Shown: piece by piece, positions 1 through 9,619 of the stretch
Position numbering within the stretch: the stretch's first letter is position 1
How the letters are laid out: each line of letters opens with the position of its first letter
Assembly: GCA_015698045.1 (NCBI GenBank)
Contig: BLAL01000017.1
Location: 1-64,000, forward strand
Source of the DNA: Rhizophagus clarus
Lineage: Eukaryota; Glomeromycota; Glomeromycetes; Glomerales; Glomeraceae
Reading direction: 5' to 3'
DNA length: 64,000 bases
Translations under genes and position numbers: made by a program
Notes under the pieces: model-generated
Databases searched by the model: none
What the model saw: the letters and a program-made list of their open reading frames with translations, nothing else
Told to the model about the DNA's origin: nothing

Positions 1-2465
1 AATTTCATCTTTTCTCCTTCCTCTTTATATATGGCTAAAAAGGTGTTGGGGATATCCACAACGATAATTAAATATGCAGCCTGTGACAGATGTCACAAAT
101 TGTATGATATAAAAGAATTATTAGACAATACTGAAATACCAACTTGCAGTTTTGTAAACTATCCAAATCACAGAATAGAACGATTTCGACAACAATGCAA
201 TAACCCTCTATTAACGAAAATAGATAGTAATATAAGTATAATAATCCCATTTTCCGTTCCGATAATGACATTCCCGTTAATAAATATTAAGCAACAATTG
301 ACCCTTTTTTTTTAATCGCAAAAATTTTGAAATGTCATGTCGGAAGTGGTCAGAAAGGAAAAACGGAACTGAAGCTTTATTCGATATCTATGATGGTAGG
401 GTGGAAAAGTTTTACAGATGATGATGGTGCGCTGTTTTTTACAAAAGAATTTGCCGATACTCATATCGGATTAATGTTAAATATGGATTGGTTCCAGCCA
501 TTCGTAAATTCACAATATTCTGTTGGTGTGATTTATGCCGTTTTTTGTAATTTGCCGCGTAATGAACGCTTCAAGCCACACAATATTCTCACACTAGCAG
601 TAATGCCTGGTCCGAAAGAACCAAGCCAACATGAAATTAACAATTATTTGTATCCGATCGTTAACCAGTTAAATCGTTTGTGGAATGGCTATTTTATAAA
701 AACAAACGAACACAACAACGGTCGATTTGTCCGTGGTGCAATCATTGGCTGTTCTAGCGACGTCCCTGCGTCTCGGAAATTATGTGGTTTCATCTCGGCT
801 CGTATTGCATGCTACCGATGTTACAAATCGGCAAATTTTATAAACAATCAACCAAATTTTGGGGGTTTGCAGATTTAGACGACTGGTTTGTTGAGCGAGA
901 TATTAATGAAATAAGAGAAAAAGCAAGTGAGTGGAAACAATGTGCAACTGAAGAAGCACGAAGAGCCCATGTCTCTGAACATCATGTTCGCTGGTCGGAG
1001 ATATACCGCTTGCTTTATTTTAATCCTGTTCGCTTTTGCGTGGTTGATCCTATGCATTGCCTTTTTCTCGGTGTTGCGAAATGGATCGTAACGAAACTCT
1101 GGATAGGCGAAGGTATATTAAATAACGAAAAGCTCAAAATTATGCAAGAGAGAGCTGACATGATAAAGTTCCCAAGTGACCTTGGACGCCGCCCTGTCAG
1201 AATAGCTACCGGTGAAGGATTCTCAAGTTTCACGGCGGACATGTGGAAAACCTTCATGTTAATTTTTGCAATACCTATCACATGGAGTTTCCTTGGATAC
1301 ATCGACCGAAAAATTCTTGCATATTTCGTGCGCGCTTGCAAGATCTTAACAAACCGAGAGCTACAAAAAAATATGTTAAATGAAGCGTTTACAAGACTGA
1401 TAGAGATGAACAAATTAATTGAACAAAAATATGGTCAAGAAAAAATAAGTCCTAATCTGCATCTCTGTCTCCATATCTGTGAATGCGCATTAGACTATGG
1501 TCCTTTGTCCTCATTCTGGTGTTATAGCTTTGAACGAATGAACGGAATTTTAGGTACGTGATTTAATTTTTCCGATTTGAAAATCGCAATGTTATTAATT
1601 ATTTTTAAAAATTGTAGGTTCTTATAATAATAGCAGACGTAATATTGAACCTGAACTACTAAGAATTATGTCCGAAAATACAATCCTTCAATACTTCCTC
1701 TCAAATTGTGACAACGATCACTTATTTTCCTCCTTGGAGATAATAGAACCAAGAAAATCTGTTGGCAGCTTGGCTGCACTTGATGATTTTGCGAGCGATG
1801 AGTATCAAAATTTTATAAGACTATCTCTTATTGAGGAAGATTCGGCTTACGGAACGGAATGTTTTCCTGGGTTGCTAATGAAACCGCGCAAAGAAACTAC
1901 CCTTCCAAACCAAATTTTGGACCTACTGGTAGAATTTTATAATAGTTTGTATAATGATTATTGTTTCATCTCCATCTACTCTATAATAGGTTCAAATAAC
2001 GGTACTGTCGTAAACCCTAGAATTATACAATATGGGAGAATAAGAATTGGGGCGGACATATATGGTTCTGTTCAGGCTGCTCGTCACGAAAAATCCTCAT
2101 ATATATTAGCTCAATTTGTACATTATGATGGATCGATCGATGTTTATCCCGGTCAAGTACAATTTTATTTTGAGCATACTATTCATTTAAATAGTTCACG
2201 ATCATTAACCCATTCATTAGCGTTAGTCAAATGGTACAAACCGGTTCAAGATCATAGTACAAGATATTATTGCCAAGTAGATAACGACATAAAATCATGT
2301 AATATGGAATTATGGACAAATGAGTTTTATGATATGAGAAGAGACAGTATTATACCCATACATCATATAATAGGAAAATTCATTAAATGTAATTTTGATA
2401 CTGGGACGAGAAAAACAAAAGAATATATGGCTGTGATTCCTTTAAATAAAAAAATTTCGTTTTAA
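1..2465 (+). pseudogene. Plavaka/Tnp2-like (CACTA-group) transposase, frameshifted, left end outside window
   Basis: Coding sequence is open from base 1, so the element starts left of the window. Three reading-frame pieces (about 1-315, 327-878 and 782-1553) join into one protein resembling fungal Tnp2/Plavaka transposases: an early CxxC (CDRCHKLY), a central CYRC, then VDPMHCLFLGVAKW, the stretch before ITWSFLGY, and LHICECALDYGPLSSFWCYSFERMNG. A clean 64-nt GT-AG intron (1554-1617) joins exon 1 to the C-terminal exon (1618-2465) in frame through a Gly codon. Frame breaks lie at a T-run near 310, near 399, and at a run of five G near 862; each is repaired by a single base. The C-terminal 260 residues continue without a stop to TAA at 2463-2465. 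Seen: frames and motifs. Known from the family: the D-MHN-G and PFER-like motifs. Inferred: a dead copy, or one affected by homopolymer errors in the assembly. Confidence 0.8.
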
Positions 2466-2967
2466 AAACTTTATATAATATAAAATGAATTATATGTAAA
2501 ATCGGAATGGCGAATTCAATTATAGCATTTGTATTTGATTAAATTATAACAATCATTTTTTTTTGGCACAAGAATAACGATAAAGGTTACATATACCGTA
2601 ATTAATTCTAACCGCGTGAAAAATCAGATAATTCAGATAACAAGAGATCTTATTTTGAGCCGGCAAAGTTGTATTGCAAATCGGTCTTTTATTACGGCAT
2701 TACGATACAAGCACCATACTTTGTGATTAATAACTCTAATCATGTAATAATTTTTAGATATCAAAGGTTTATTTTATTTTAATTAAATATCACATAAAGT
2801 ATAAAACAATTATTCTGGCTATATAAATACATTTAAGGCCGGCAAAGCTGTATTGCAAATCGGCCCTTCTTATTTGAAAAGGGTAACAATTACATTAAAT
2901 TAATACGGCACTTATTCAAAAATGTTTAAAAATGTTGCAACTTAATTCTCCAATAATCATCATTGTT
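2466..2967. other. Non-coding, with a repeated CGGCAAAG-containing motif
   Basis: No gene is visible. A roughly 30-bp motif beginning GCCGGCAAAG and ending AAATCGG occurs twice (about 2660 and 2838). The same TCGGCAAAG core recurs in the array at 3779-4262 and near 12857. It may be a transposon-terminal motif. Confidence 0.5.
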
Positions 2968-3224
2968 ATAATCAAGTTACTTACGACTTAAGCCTACTTT
3001 GATTATAAATAAAACGGCACTTCGCACAGACAGAGCTCATGATATATGAGTTATCCCATCATGCCTATTTTACCCCTTGATAAAGGATTTTCGTTGCATG
3101 TACTTTCCTAATCAATGATAATCAAAGTTACTTACGACTTAAGTCTACTTTGATTATAAATAAAACGGCACTTCGCACAGACAGAGCTCATGATATATGA
3201 GTTATTCCATCATGCCTATTTTAA
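2968..3224. repeat. Direct duplication, two ~106-bp copies 150 bp apart
   Basis: Copy 1 (2968-3073) and copy 2 (3118-3224) are almost identical. Both run from ATAATCAA(A)GTTACTTACG to CATCATGCCTATTTTA and differ by a few substitutions and one A. Weaker similarity continues about 15 bp past each copy. No coding potential is seen. Confidence 0.9.
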
Positions 3225-3276
3225 CTATGATTAAAGAATTTACATTATTATTGTAAATATTTTACTCATAAGTCAT

Positions 3277-3480
3277 AATGATATCTATTTAGACTTCGAC
3301 GAATAATGCGACAGAGGAGGCGGAATTATCATAACCAAAATTCGAAGCGAGAGGTCTATGTATAGTAAATAGATCATCAACTTTGGTACCAGAGTTATTT
3401 ACAAACTTTAGGTGGCCACCTAGCCCACCTTTCCTATAACACACTATGCACGACGGCAAACGGTATAGGAGGCAGACTCT
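3277..3480. repeat. Interrupted inverted repeat plus a G/C-richer patch, unknown role
   Basis: ATCTATTTAGACTTCG at about 3279 can pair in blocks with CGAA, GTCT and AAATAGAT between about 3341 and 3374, giving an interrupted stem. A locally G/C-richer stretch follows (3375-3480, with GGTGGCCACCTAGCCCACC), then A/T homopolymers. It could be a fossil element end or a structured RNA; I do not recognise it. Confidence 0.35.
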
Positions 3481-3778
3481 TCTTTCAGAAAGAAAGTTTT
3501 TTTTTTGAAAAAAAAAAAAAATAGTACAATTAAATAGCGTTTAATTAAATGTGATTAATTAACTTTTTAGGAATAGGCCTTATCAATGCGATCTCATCAG
3601 TTTCGATTATCACTGTTCAACCTTATGAATACTTCAGTTATTGTTTGTGAAATCGAACCAACTGGGAATTCAATGTACAAAACAAGTAGAATATTTAGAA
3701 TAGTATCTTATATTTATTAGTATAATAAATAATTTCAAAAATCCTATGATGTAAAATTACGAAATATTACAATTTAAA

Positions 3779-4262
3779 TATCGGCAAAGGCTATTTTAAA
3801 TAGAGTAAAATCTTTATTCGACCTGTGTCAAAAGCGGTAAAGTTTACACTAAATATAATATCTCCGGTTTAAATATCGGCATTTAATTAAAAAAAGGTAA
3901 AAATCGGCCGCTAAAATCGGCATTTCTGGATGAAAAATCGGAAGTTAACAAAAATCGGCAAAAAATTAGTAAAATAATCGGCAAAGCCTTATTGAAGTCG
4001 GCAAGGGAATTTTAAATAAGATAAAATCCTTTATTCGAACTATACGAAAAGGGTAAAGTATATAATAAATATAATATCTCCGGTTTAAATATCGGCATTT
4101 ATTTAAAAAAAGGTAAAAATCGGCCGCTAAAATCGGCATTTATGACTGAAAAATCGGAATTTAACAAAAATCGGCAAAAATAGATATGGCTATACTAAAA
4201 TAAGCAAAATTTGGCATATTCTATATTGAAGTCGGCAAGGCTATTTTAAATAGAGCAAAATC
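3779..4262. repeat. TCGGC-rich tandem repeat, units of ~217-234 bp
   Basis: Units start at 3781, 3998 and 4232, each with TCGGCAAGG followed by ATTTTAAATA; the third is cut short. Each full unit carries the same order of short motifs (ATCGGCATTT, ATCGGCCGC, AATCGGAA, ATCGGCAAAAA), so at least a dozen TCGG motifs fall in under 500 bp. Dense short motifs like this are typical of subterminal regions of CACTA-type elements, and the Plavaka-like pseudogene lies just upstream. The link is inferred. Confidence 0.8.
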
Positions 4263-4275
4263 CGATTTTTTTTCA

Positions 4276-5892
4276 TTCGACCTGTGTATCTACACCAGAG
4301 GACCTCTGGAGACGCATTTGGATCACTTGCGTCAAGTATTTGAAACCTTGCGAAGCGCTAATCTTCAAATTAAATTGAAAAAATGTTACCCCAATATCCA
4401 CTTCCTTGGACATGTAGTAGGAAGGGATGGAATCCAAGTAGATCCAGAAAAAATTGAGAAAGTGAAGAATTTTCCTATACCACAAAACTTGCGACAATTG
4501 CGTGCTGCGCTTGGATTATTCTCTTATTATCAAAAATTCATCAAAGATTTTTCAAAGATTGCACGTCCCATGAATGAATTACTTAAAAAGGACGTACCTT
4601 TTAAATGGGATCAGAAAAAGCAAAATGCTTTTGAAAGATTAAAAGAATGCTTAATGAAAGCCCCCATTTTAAGTTATCCAGATTTCAACAGGTCTTTTAT
4701 CATTTACACGGATGCCTCAGGAACGGGCTTAGGTGCTGTCCTTTCACAACTTCAAGAGGATGGTAAAGAACATGTGATTGCATATGCGAGTCGAAGTATG
4801 AACAAGGCTGAAATGAATTATGCTATCACCGATCAAGAATGTCTTGCTGTAGTTTGGGCTGTTCAACACTTTCAGCATTACTTGGGAATGAAGCCCTTCA
4901 CTATTGTTACAGATCATATTGCCTTAAAATGGCTTAAAACCTCCAAGATTCCAAAAGGAAGGCGAGCCAGATGGATCATGGAACTCCAGCAATATGACTT
5001 CCAAATTAAGCATCGCCCAGGAAAAGCCAATGCTAACGCTGATGCTTTATCACGAATTCATGAAGACCCAGTTGAGTGTTATATGGTTTCTATTGTTCCG
5101 TCTGGATTGAATAATGAGGAAATCTGTGAAAGATGTCATAAATCTGCCCTATGTACTGATGAATGGGATATCTTCCACGGCTTTAATAGTTATTGCTCCA
5201 TCATAGGAGATGCATGCTTTATTAATGATGGACATCATACTCATAGAATTTGCTTTGAGTGTCAACAAAGAATTGAAAAGAAAAGATGCGCTAAGAGTCA
5301 GAAAATTCAAGCGCAACTACAAAAGGAAGAAGAAATCATCAATCAAGTAAAGACTTATATTTGGAGCAAATGCGACATGGAAATAGAACGTACTATAGTT
5401 CAAAGAAATGTTGAACTCACCAAAGATCTAGGAATCCTAGATAAGGATCGTCCTAACTATCGAAACCATTGCGAGAATTGTGGAATGCTTTTAAACTCAA
5501 AAAGAGAAAATTGGATGTTATTTTCTTATCCACCCCCATACGATCAATGGTACTGCCGTAGTGATATACTTACGTGCAAAACTTGTTTTAGAGAATTAGC
5601 AGAAGAATATTTTGGAGATGTAGAGATGCAATACTTAGAAATCCTTAAAGAGACCACTGAGATGGAAATGCCACAAGATGAACATTTCTTTCCAGGAATC
5701 GGTTGGAAGTATGATGAAGCAGAGGAATATGAAATTCAACAAACCCGTATTCATCCAGATATGAACCCAGACTATTTGGTTAATGAACCCTGGTGGAACG
5801 AACCTATCGATGTTCAAATTGAGAACTACTATTACGAAACTGAAATAATCATGAATAATATCAAAGTGGTCGTCCAACAACCACTTTTCTAA
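4276..5892 (+). pseudogene. pol: Gypsy Pol fragment: RT thumb, RNase H, Cys-rich linker
   Basis: The frame is open from about 4278. It begins DLCIYTRG, which would follow the YxD of the RT catalytic motif, so the fragment has lost its start; no ATG lies near the front. RT connection motifs follow (FLGHVVGRDGIQVDP, LRAALGLFSYYQKFI), then RNase H from about codon 127 (YTDASGTGLGAVL, TDHIALKWL) ending at DALSR near 5041-5055. The next 280 codons are unlike the usual short linker: four CxxC pairs (CERC 5128, CFEC 5252, CENC 5473, CKTC 5575) mixed with charged helical and acidic stretches, ending in TAA at 5890-5892. The integrase ORF is in the same frame, 72 bases further on. The family call is firm; the linker's function is unknown. 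Confidence 0.85.
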
Positions 5893-5964
5893 ACTCAGTG
5901 CCAAAAAGAAAAGAAAACAAACGGGTGAAAGCGAAAGTGTTAGCATTGTGACTAACAGCCCATC

Positions 5965-7221
5965 ATGGATCCCAACCAATACCACCAAATATATCAATAT
6001 TTACATCAACAAATATTACCTACCTTTAATACGTCTCGAGAAAAACAGAAATTTATTAACCTCTGCAACAATTTTGAATTAAAATTAAATTATCTCTATA
6101 AGAAGAACAAAAGAAAAAATGGACAATTATTGAAAGTTATTAGAAATTTTGAATTGGAACCACTATTATATATGATGCACAATGATCCTACTGCTGCTCA
6201 TTTCGCAGTAGATACCATGTTTAATAAAATTAAGGATCGTTACTATTGGCCTCAAATGTATGAAAACATAAGAGAATATGTTAGATCATGTGATTCTTGT
6301 CAAAGAAGAGGAAAATCTAAAGCAAACCAATTGCTCCATCCTATTGCCGTGCGTGGACCTTTTTATCAAGTAGGAATAGATTTTGTTGGACCATTACCCA
6401 TAACTCCTAATGGAAACCGTTATATAATTGTTGCTATGGATTATATGACCAAATGGCCTGAAGCGAGACCAGTGTCACATGCTACTGCGGAAGAAACATC
6501 ACAATTTATCTATGAAGATATTATTTGTCGTCATGGATGCCCTGCAAAATTATTGTCAGATAGAGGAACACATTTCAATAATCAAATGGTAGAAAAACTT
6601 TTGGAGAAATTTGGGATTAAACATGTATTTTCTACTCCCTATCACCCACAAACAAATGGACTAGTCGAACGATTTAATCGTACCTTATGTGAATCATTAT
6701 CAAAGTTAGTAATCCAGACCAACGAGTGGGATAGATATATTGCTCCAGTCTTATTTGCATATCGGACAAGCAAACATTCTACCACGAAAATATCACCCTT
6801 TTATTTGGTAAATGGAAGAGAAGCTAAACTTCCTGTGGATAATTTATCTGATAACTTGGAACATATAAATCAGAGACTTTTATCTTTAATCGATGATCTT
6901 CCTCATGTGCGAGAAGAAGCAAAGATAAAGGTTCGAGAAAGTCAGGTCAAGCAAAAAGATTATCATGATCAGAAAATTAAAAAGGAGTTAAATTTTGAAA
7001 TAGGAGATAAAGTCTTATATTACGACGCTGCAAAAGAAAAACAATGGACCGGAAAATTAGACCCAAAATGGAAAGGTCCCTTTTATATTCATGAAATCAG
7101 GCAAAATGGTGCTTATAAATTACGCTCTATGGAAGGAAAAGTTTTACGAACTCCTGTAAATGGAAGTTTGTTAAAATTGTATTACAATCAACAAAATTGG
7201 GCACCGATCATTGCAGTATAG
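5965..7221 (+). CDS. int: Gypsy integrase with GPY/F-like C-terminus
   Basis: 418 residues from an ATG. An N-terminal HHCC-type zinc-binding module is visible (H of MMHND, H of AAHF, then CDSC). The catalytic core carries D in GIDFVGPLP, D in LLSDRGTHF and E in PQTNGLVERFNRTL, so the DDE triad appears intact. The C-terminal region has the GPY/F signature (DPKWKGPFYIHEI, then GAYKL). Enzymatically it would join retrotransposon cDNA to target DNA. It shares the frame of the RNase H ORF but four stops intervene (5890-5962); a different frame stays open across 5852-6080, so the two parts may once have been continuous through paired frameshifts. No chromodomain is seen. Confidence 0.9.
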   Translation: MDPNQYHQIYQYLHQQILPTFNTSREKQKFINLCNNFELKLNYLYKKNKRKNGQLLKVIRNFELEPLLYMMHNDPTAAHFAVDTMFNKIKDRYYWPQMYENIREYVRSCDSCQRRGKSKANQLLHPIAVRGPFYQVGIDFVGPLPITPNGNRYIIVAMDYMTKWPEARPVSHATAEETSQFIYEDIICRHGCPAKLLSDRGTHFNNQMVEKLLEKFGIKHVFSTPYHPQTNGLVERFNRTLCESLSKLVIQTNEWDRYIAPVLFAYRTSKHSTTKISPFYLVNGREAKLPVDNLSDNLEHINQRLLSLIDDLPHVREEAKIKVRESQVKQKDYHDQKIKKELNFEIGDKVLYYDAAKEKQWTGKLDPKWKGPFYIHEIRQNGAYKLRSMEGKVLRTPVNGSLLKLYYNQQNWAPIIAV

Positions 7222-7428
7222 TTAGTAATAATTTAGATTTACACCTCGTGGAAATATGACAATTTAATTTAAGTATGATCTACAAGTTTCACAGTGGAAT
7301 CACAAGAATATTCAACCAGTTGCCCCAAAATAATTCGAAAAATTTTGCGAAAATTTTATTAAAAAGAAAAGAAGAAAAATTACAACGCAAAAGAAAAGAA
7401 GAAAATAAACGAAAGAAAGGAAAATTAT
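7222..7428. other. Gap between integrase and the antisense ORF
   Basis: About 200 bases of A-rich sequence containing repeated AAAAGAAAAGAAGAAAA. No gene is visible. It holds the 3' ends of the two convergent reading frames. Confidence 0.5.
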
Positions 7429-7938
7429 TTATACAGTAGGAGGAGAAGGAGGAAAATTGTTGAAATTAGTGATAGAAGTAGTAGGAGTAGAAGGGGATTG
7501 TTGAACTCTATTTGCAATCGCTACAGCTCGAACTGCTGTTTCTTGCTCCGCCACAAATTTACGACGCCACCCTTCTCGTTCCTGTCTTAAGGAACTTATC
7601 TTCGTCTCCAACCGAGACTTATTCAAAGTTAACGACTGTACTTGAGTTCTTAGAAGCCTATTTTGGTCTTCCGTTTCTTTTAAATGCCCAATCTCATCTT
7701 CTTTGTGAACTACCTTCTTCTCCAACTCTTCCTTTTCCATGAACAAGGAAGCTGCGACGCCAAGAGCTTGTTGAGCTAAGCCTTCACTTTCTTGAGGCTT
7801 ATCAATGCCTTTTCTTCGAAAATGCCTTCTTCTGACGGCCTTACTTGGTTTATTATGTTTTCTTTTGTTATTTTGGCCTCGAGAGGCACGCGAACTGCGA
7901 AGTTTTCTGCGAGCAACATTGGTGTCAGTGCGAGTCAT
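7429..7938 (-). CDS. Antisense basic coiled-coil protein inside gypsy element
   Basis: 169 residues starting at ATG 7938-7936. The N-terminal ~50 residues are strongly basic (RRKLRSSRASRGQ, KRKHNKPSKAVRRRHFRRK), like a nuclear-localisation or nucleic-acid-binding tail. The middle (about 55-135) is heptad-like with E/K/L spacing, predicting a coiled coil. The end is S/T/P-rich and finishes PPSPPTV. It lies between the integrase and the putative 3' LTR, on the opposite strand. Its base composition is less AT-rich than the surroundings and no stop interrupts it. I recall similar proteins beside gypsy elements in Rhizophagus but cannot check. It may be an element-encoded accessory protein, with transcription antisense to Pol; the function is unknown. 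Confidence 0.6.
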   Translation of the reverse strand: MTRTDTNVARRKLRSSRASRGQNNKRKHNKPSKAVRRRHFRRKGIDKPQESEGLAQQALGVAASLFMEKEELEKKVVHKEDEIGHLKETEDQNRLLRTQVQSLTLNKSRLETKISSLRQEREGWRRKFVAEQETAVRAVAIANRVQQSPSTPTTSITNFNNFPPSPPTV

Positions 7939-8277
7939 ATTAAAAATCAATGAAGAAAAGATGAAGATGATTTAGAGATGGTGCGACATTGATGAAAATT
8001 TAAATAAAGAATCTTCCCAGCTTCCCAGAAATTGCCGCGAAAATCAAATCGAATTTTATCAGAAATTACCAATATTTCCCAATCCCATAATTTGGAAAAT
8101 TTGAAAAATTAGGATATAAGGGAAGGCTGATCATAGCACCAAATCTTCGTCACACGTACTCGGTCATTTCTGGCCAAGATGATCGGCTTCTATGCCTTGC
8201 TAATTTCGGGCTTCGGCACGAATTCCCTTTGGGGGCCTCTTAGCTTGGTATATCACGAGTGACCCCCATTTACTAGC

Positions 8278-8287
8278 GGGTTGGGAG
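8278..8287 (+). other. Possible polypurine tract before the 3' LTR
   Basis: GGGTTGGGAG sits directly before TGTGGTGTAG, where an LTR beginning with TG could start. A purine-rich tract at this place primes plus-strand DNA synthesis in LTR elements. The tract is interrupted by TT, so this is a tentative call. Confidence 0.35.
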
Positions 8288-9413
8288 TGTGGTGTAGTGA
8301 ATAGAAAAATATATGTATCATTATTACATAATGATATGATCAACAAAATTCGTAATACTGAGCAAATTTTGAGTTAATATTAATTTAGTGATCAACAATG
8401 ATGAAGTATGACATAATATGACGATTTAATTATTACATATATATATAGTAAAGTATAAATATCGAAAAAAAAAAAAAAAAAAAAAAATATGGATTTTTCT
8501 TTATTTTTTATTGATCTTCAAGAAACTCATCCTTTAGAAATAGGACCAATGATTCCGCCATATTTAGAAGATATGGATATAGAAGAAAAGTTTTTGAAGT
8601 CCTATATGCAGTTACAGCGCTCGATACAGCTTAAAAATAGGATTCTATCATTAGTAAATGCTTATTTTGTAAGAAAAATACTCGCAGAGATAGAATCAAC
8701 ATCGGAAAGGTTCAGGATGAAGAGAAAGTTAACAAAGCATTACTCGACCATGACAGAATATACTTTTGACCTTTTTGAACCTAATCCCTCTCAAATATTG
8801 CGAACTAGGTATTTGAACGTTCAAGACATAAGAAAAATGAAACGTCAAGAAATCCTGGTATTAAGAAGTTATTTGAATAAGGATTTCGCAGGAGCTCAAA
8901 ATTTAGGAGAGGAGAGTTGTTAGACGAATGATTTGCATTCACGTGATGGTGAATATTAATATTACTGCGCCATAAATGATCAACGTAGTATATAAAGTAT
9001 ATTAAGTATATTTAGTATATTTAGTATATATTTCTTATATATCATTTATAGTATATATAGTATTTATTCCTTATATTTCTTTTATTATTTAAATTTCTTA
9101 TATATTATTTATTATATTTATATCTTTTATATCTTATATTATTTATATATTTAAATGAAGTTCAATTTGTATAAATATCTTGAATATTCGCTTAAAATAA
9201 AGAAGATCAGACAAGTTGAGACAAGTAGAGACAAGTTGTTTATAATAAAGTTGTAATTGCAAGTGTTATAAGATTGCCTTATTGTATAAGTTGTTAACGT
9301 ACCTACAACTAATAAAGATACATTTTAATTATCGAATACACTGCCTTTTAGTGTGTAAGGAATTGATTGGAATACTTCATAGCTAGTGTCTCCCTGAAGA
9401 TATTCATAATTCA
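8288..9413 (+). repeat. Candidate 3' LTR of the gypsy element
   Basis: The stretch starts TGTGG after a purine tract and contains TATA-like sites (GTATAAATATC at about 8453 and about 9168). A long A-run (8465-8487) leads into a small ORF, and the 3' portion has no coding capacity. The end is placed at TTCA (9410-9413) only because LTRs end in CA. No second LTR is in the window to confirm it, because the element is 5'-truncated. Confidence 0.35.
8489..8923 (+). CDS. Small hypothetical protein, probably LTR- or element-associated
   Basis: 144 residues from an ATG that follows 23 consecutive A. The protein is mostly helical and charged: an N-terminal FFIDLQETHPLEIGPM segment, then amphipathic stretches (MQLQRSIQLKNRILSLV, MKRKLTKHYSTM) and a basic C-terminal helix (VQDIRKMKRQEILVLR). 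No transmembrane segment, signal peptide or Cys motif is seen. It has no stops and sensible codon use, which suggests recent constraint. A TATA-like GTATAAATATC lies just upstream. I do not recognise a family. The position inside the candidate LTR suggests it travels with the retroelement. Confidence 0.55.
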   Translation: MDFSLFFIDLQETHPLEIGPMIPPYLEDMDIEEKFLKSYMQLQRSIQLKNRILSLVNAYFVRKILAEIESTSERFRMKRKLTKHYSTMTEYTFDLFEPNPSQILRTRYLNVQDIRKMKRQEILVLRSYLNKDFAGAQNLGEESC

Positions 9414-9424
9414 CTACTCGACGG
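8924..9424. other. AT-rich sequence, no gene
   Basis: Dense AGTATATTTAGTATAT-type simple sequence (9000-9160) is followed by about 250 bases of mixed sequence with ACAAGT repeats (9210-9240). Nothing coding is seen. It is probably the 3' half of the LTR. Confidence 0.4.
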
Positions 9425-9463
9425 ACTGAGTTGGTGAACAACATAAGATAAAAACAACTCAGT
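9425..9463. repeat. Perfect 9-bp stem hairpin
   Basis: ACTGAGTTG (9425-9433) is the exact reverse complement of CAACTCAGT (9455-9463), with a 21-nt loop. It lies just outside the putative LTR end. Confidence 0.7.
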
Positions 9464-9619
9464 TTTAAAATTATGCAAAGTTAAGAGAAGTGAATCACGT
9501 TTCTGCTTTGACATTCTTTTTTTTAAGGAAATATTGGAAATAAAATTTACCGGTGAAACAACTAAAATAAAGATCAGATACATGTGAAAAAATAAATATA
9601 AAGTATATATTATATTATA

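Larger units (their letters stand above)
4276..9413 (+). mobile_element. 5'-truncated Ty3/gypsy LTR retrotransposon
   Basis: The coding order is RT C-terminal part, RNase H, Cys-rich linker, then integrase with a GPY/F-like tail, on the plus strand, followed by an antisense ORF, a purine tract and a candidate 3' LTR with its own small ORF. Gag, protease and most of the RT palm are missing: the sequence begins inside the expected YxDD region, immediately after the TCGGC repeat array. The right limit (TTCA at 9410-9413) is a guess based on LTRs ending in CA. Confidence 0.7.
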
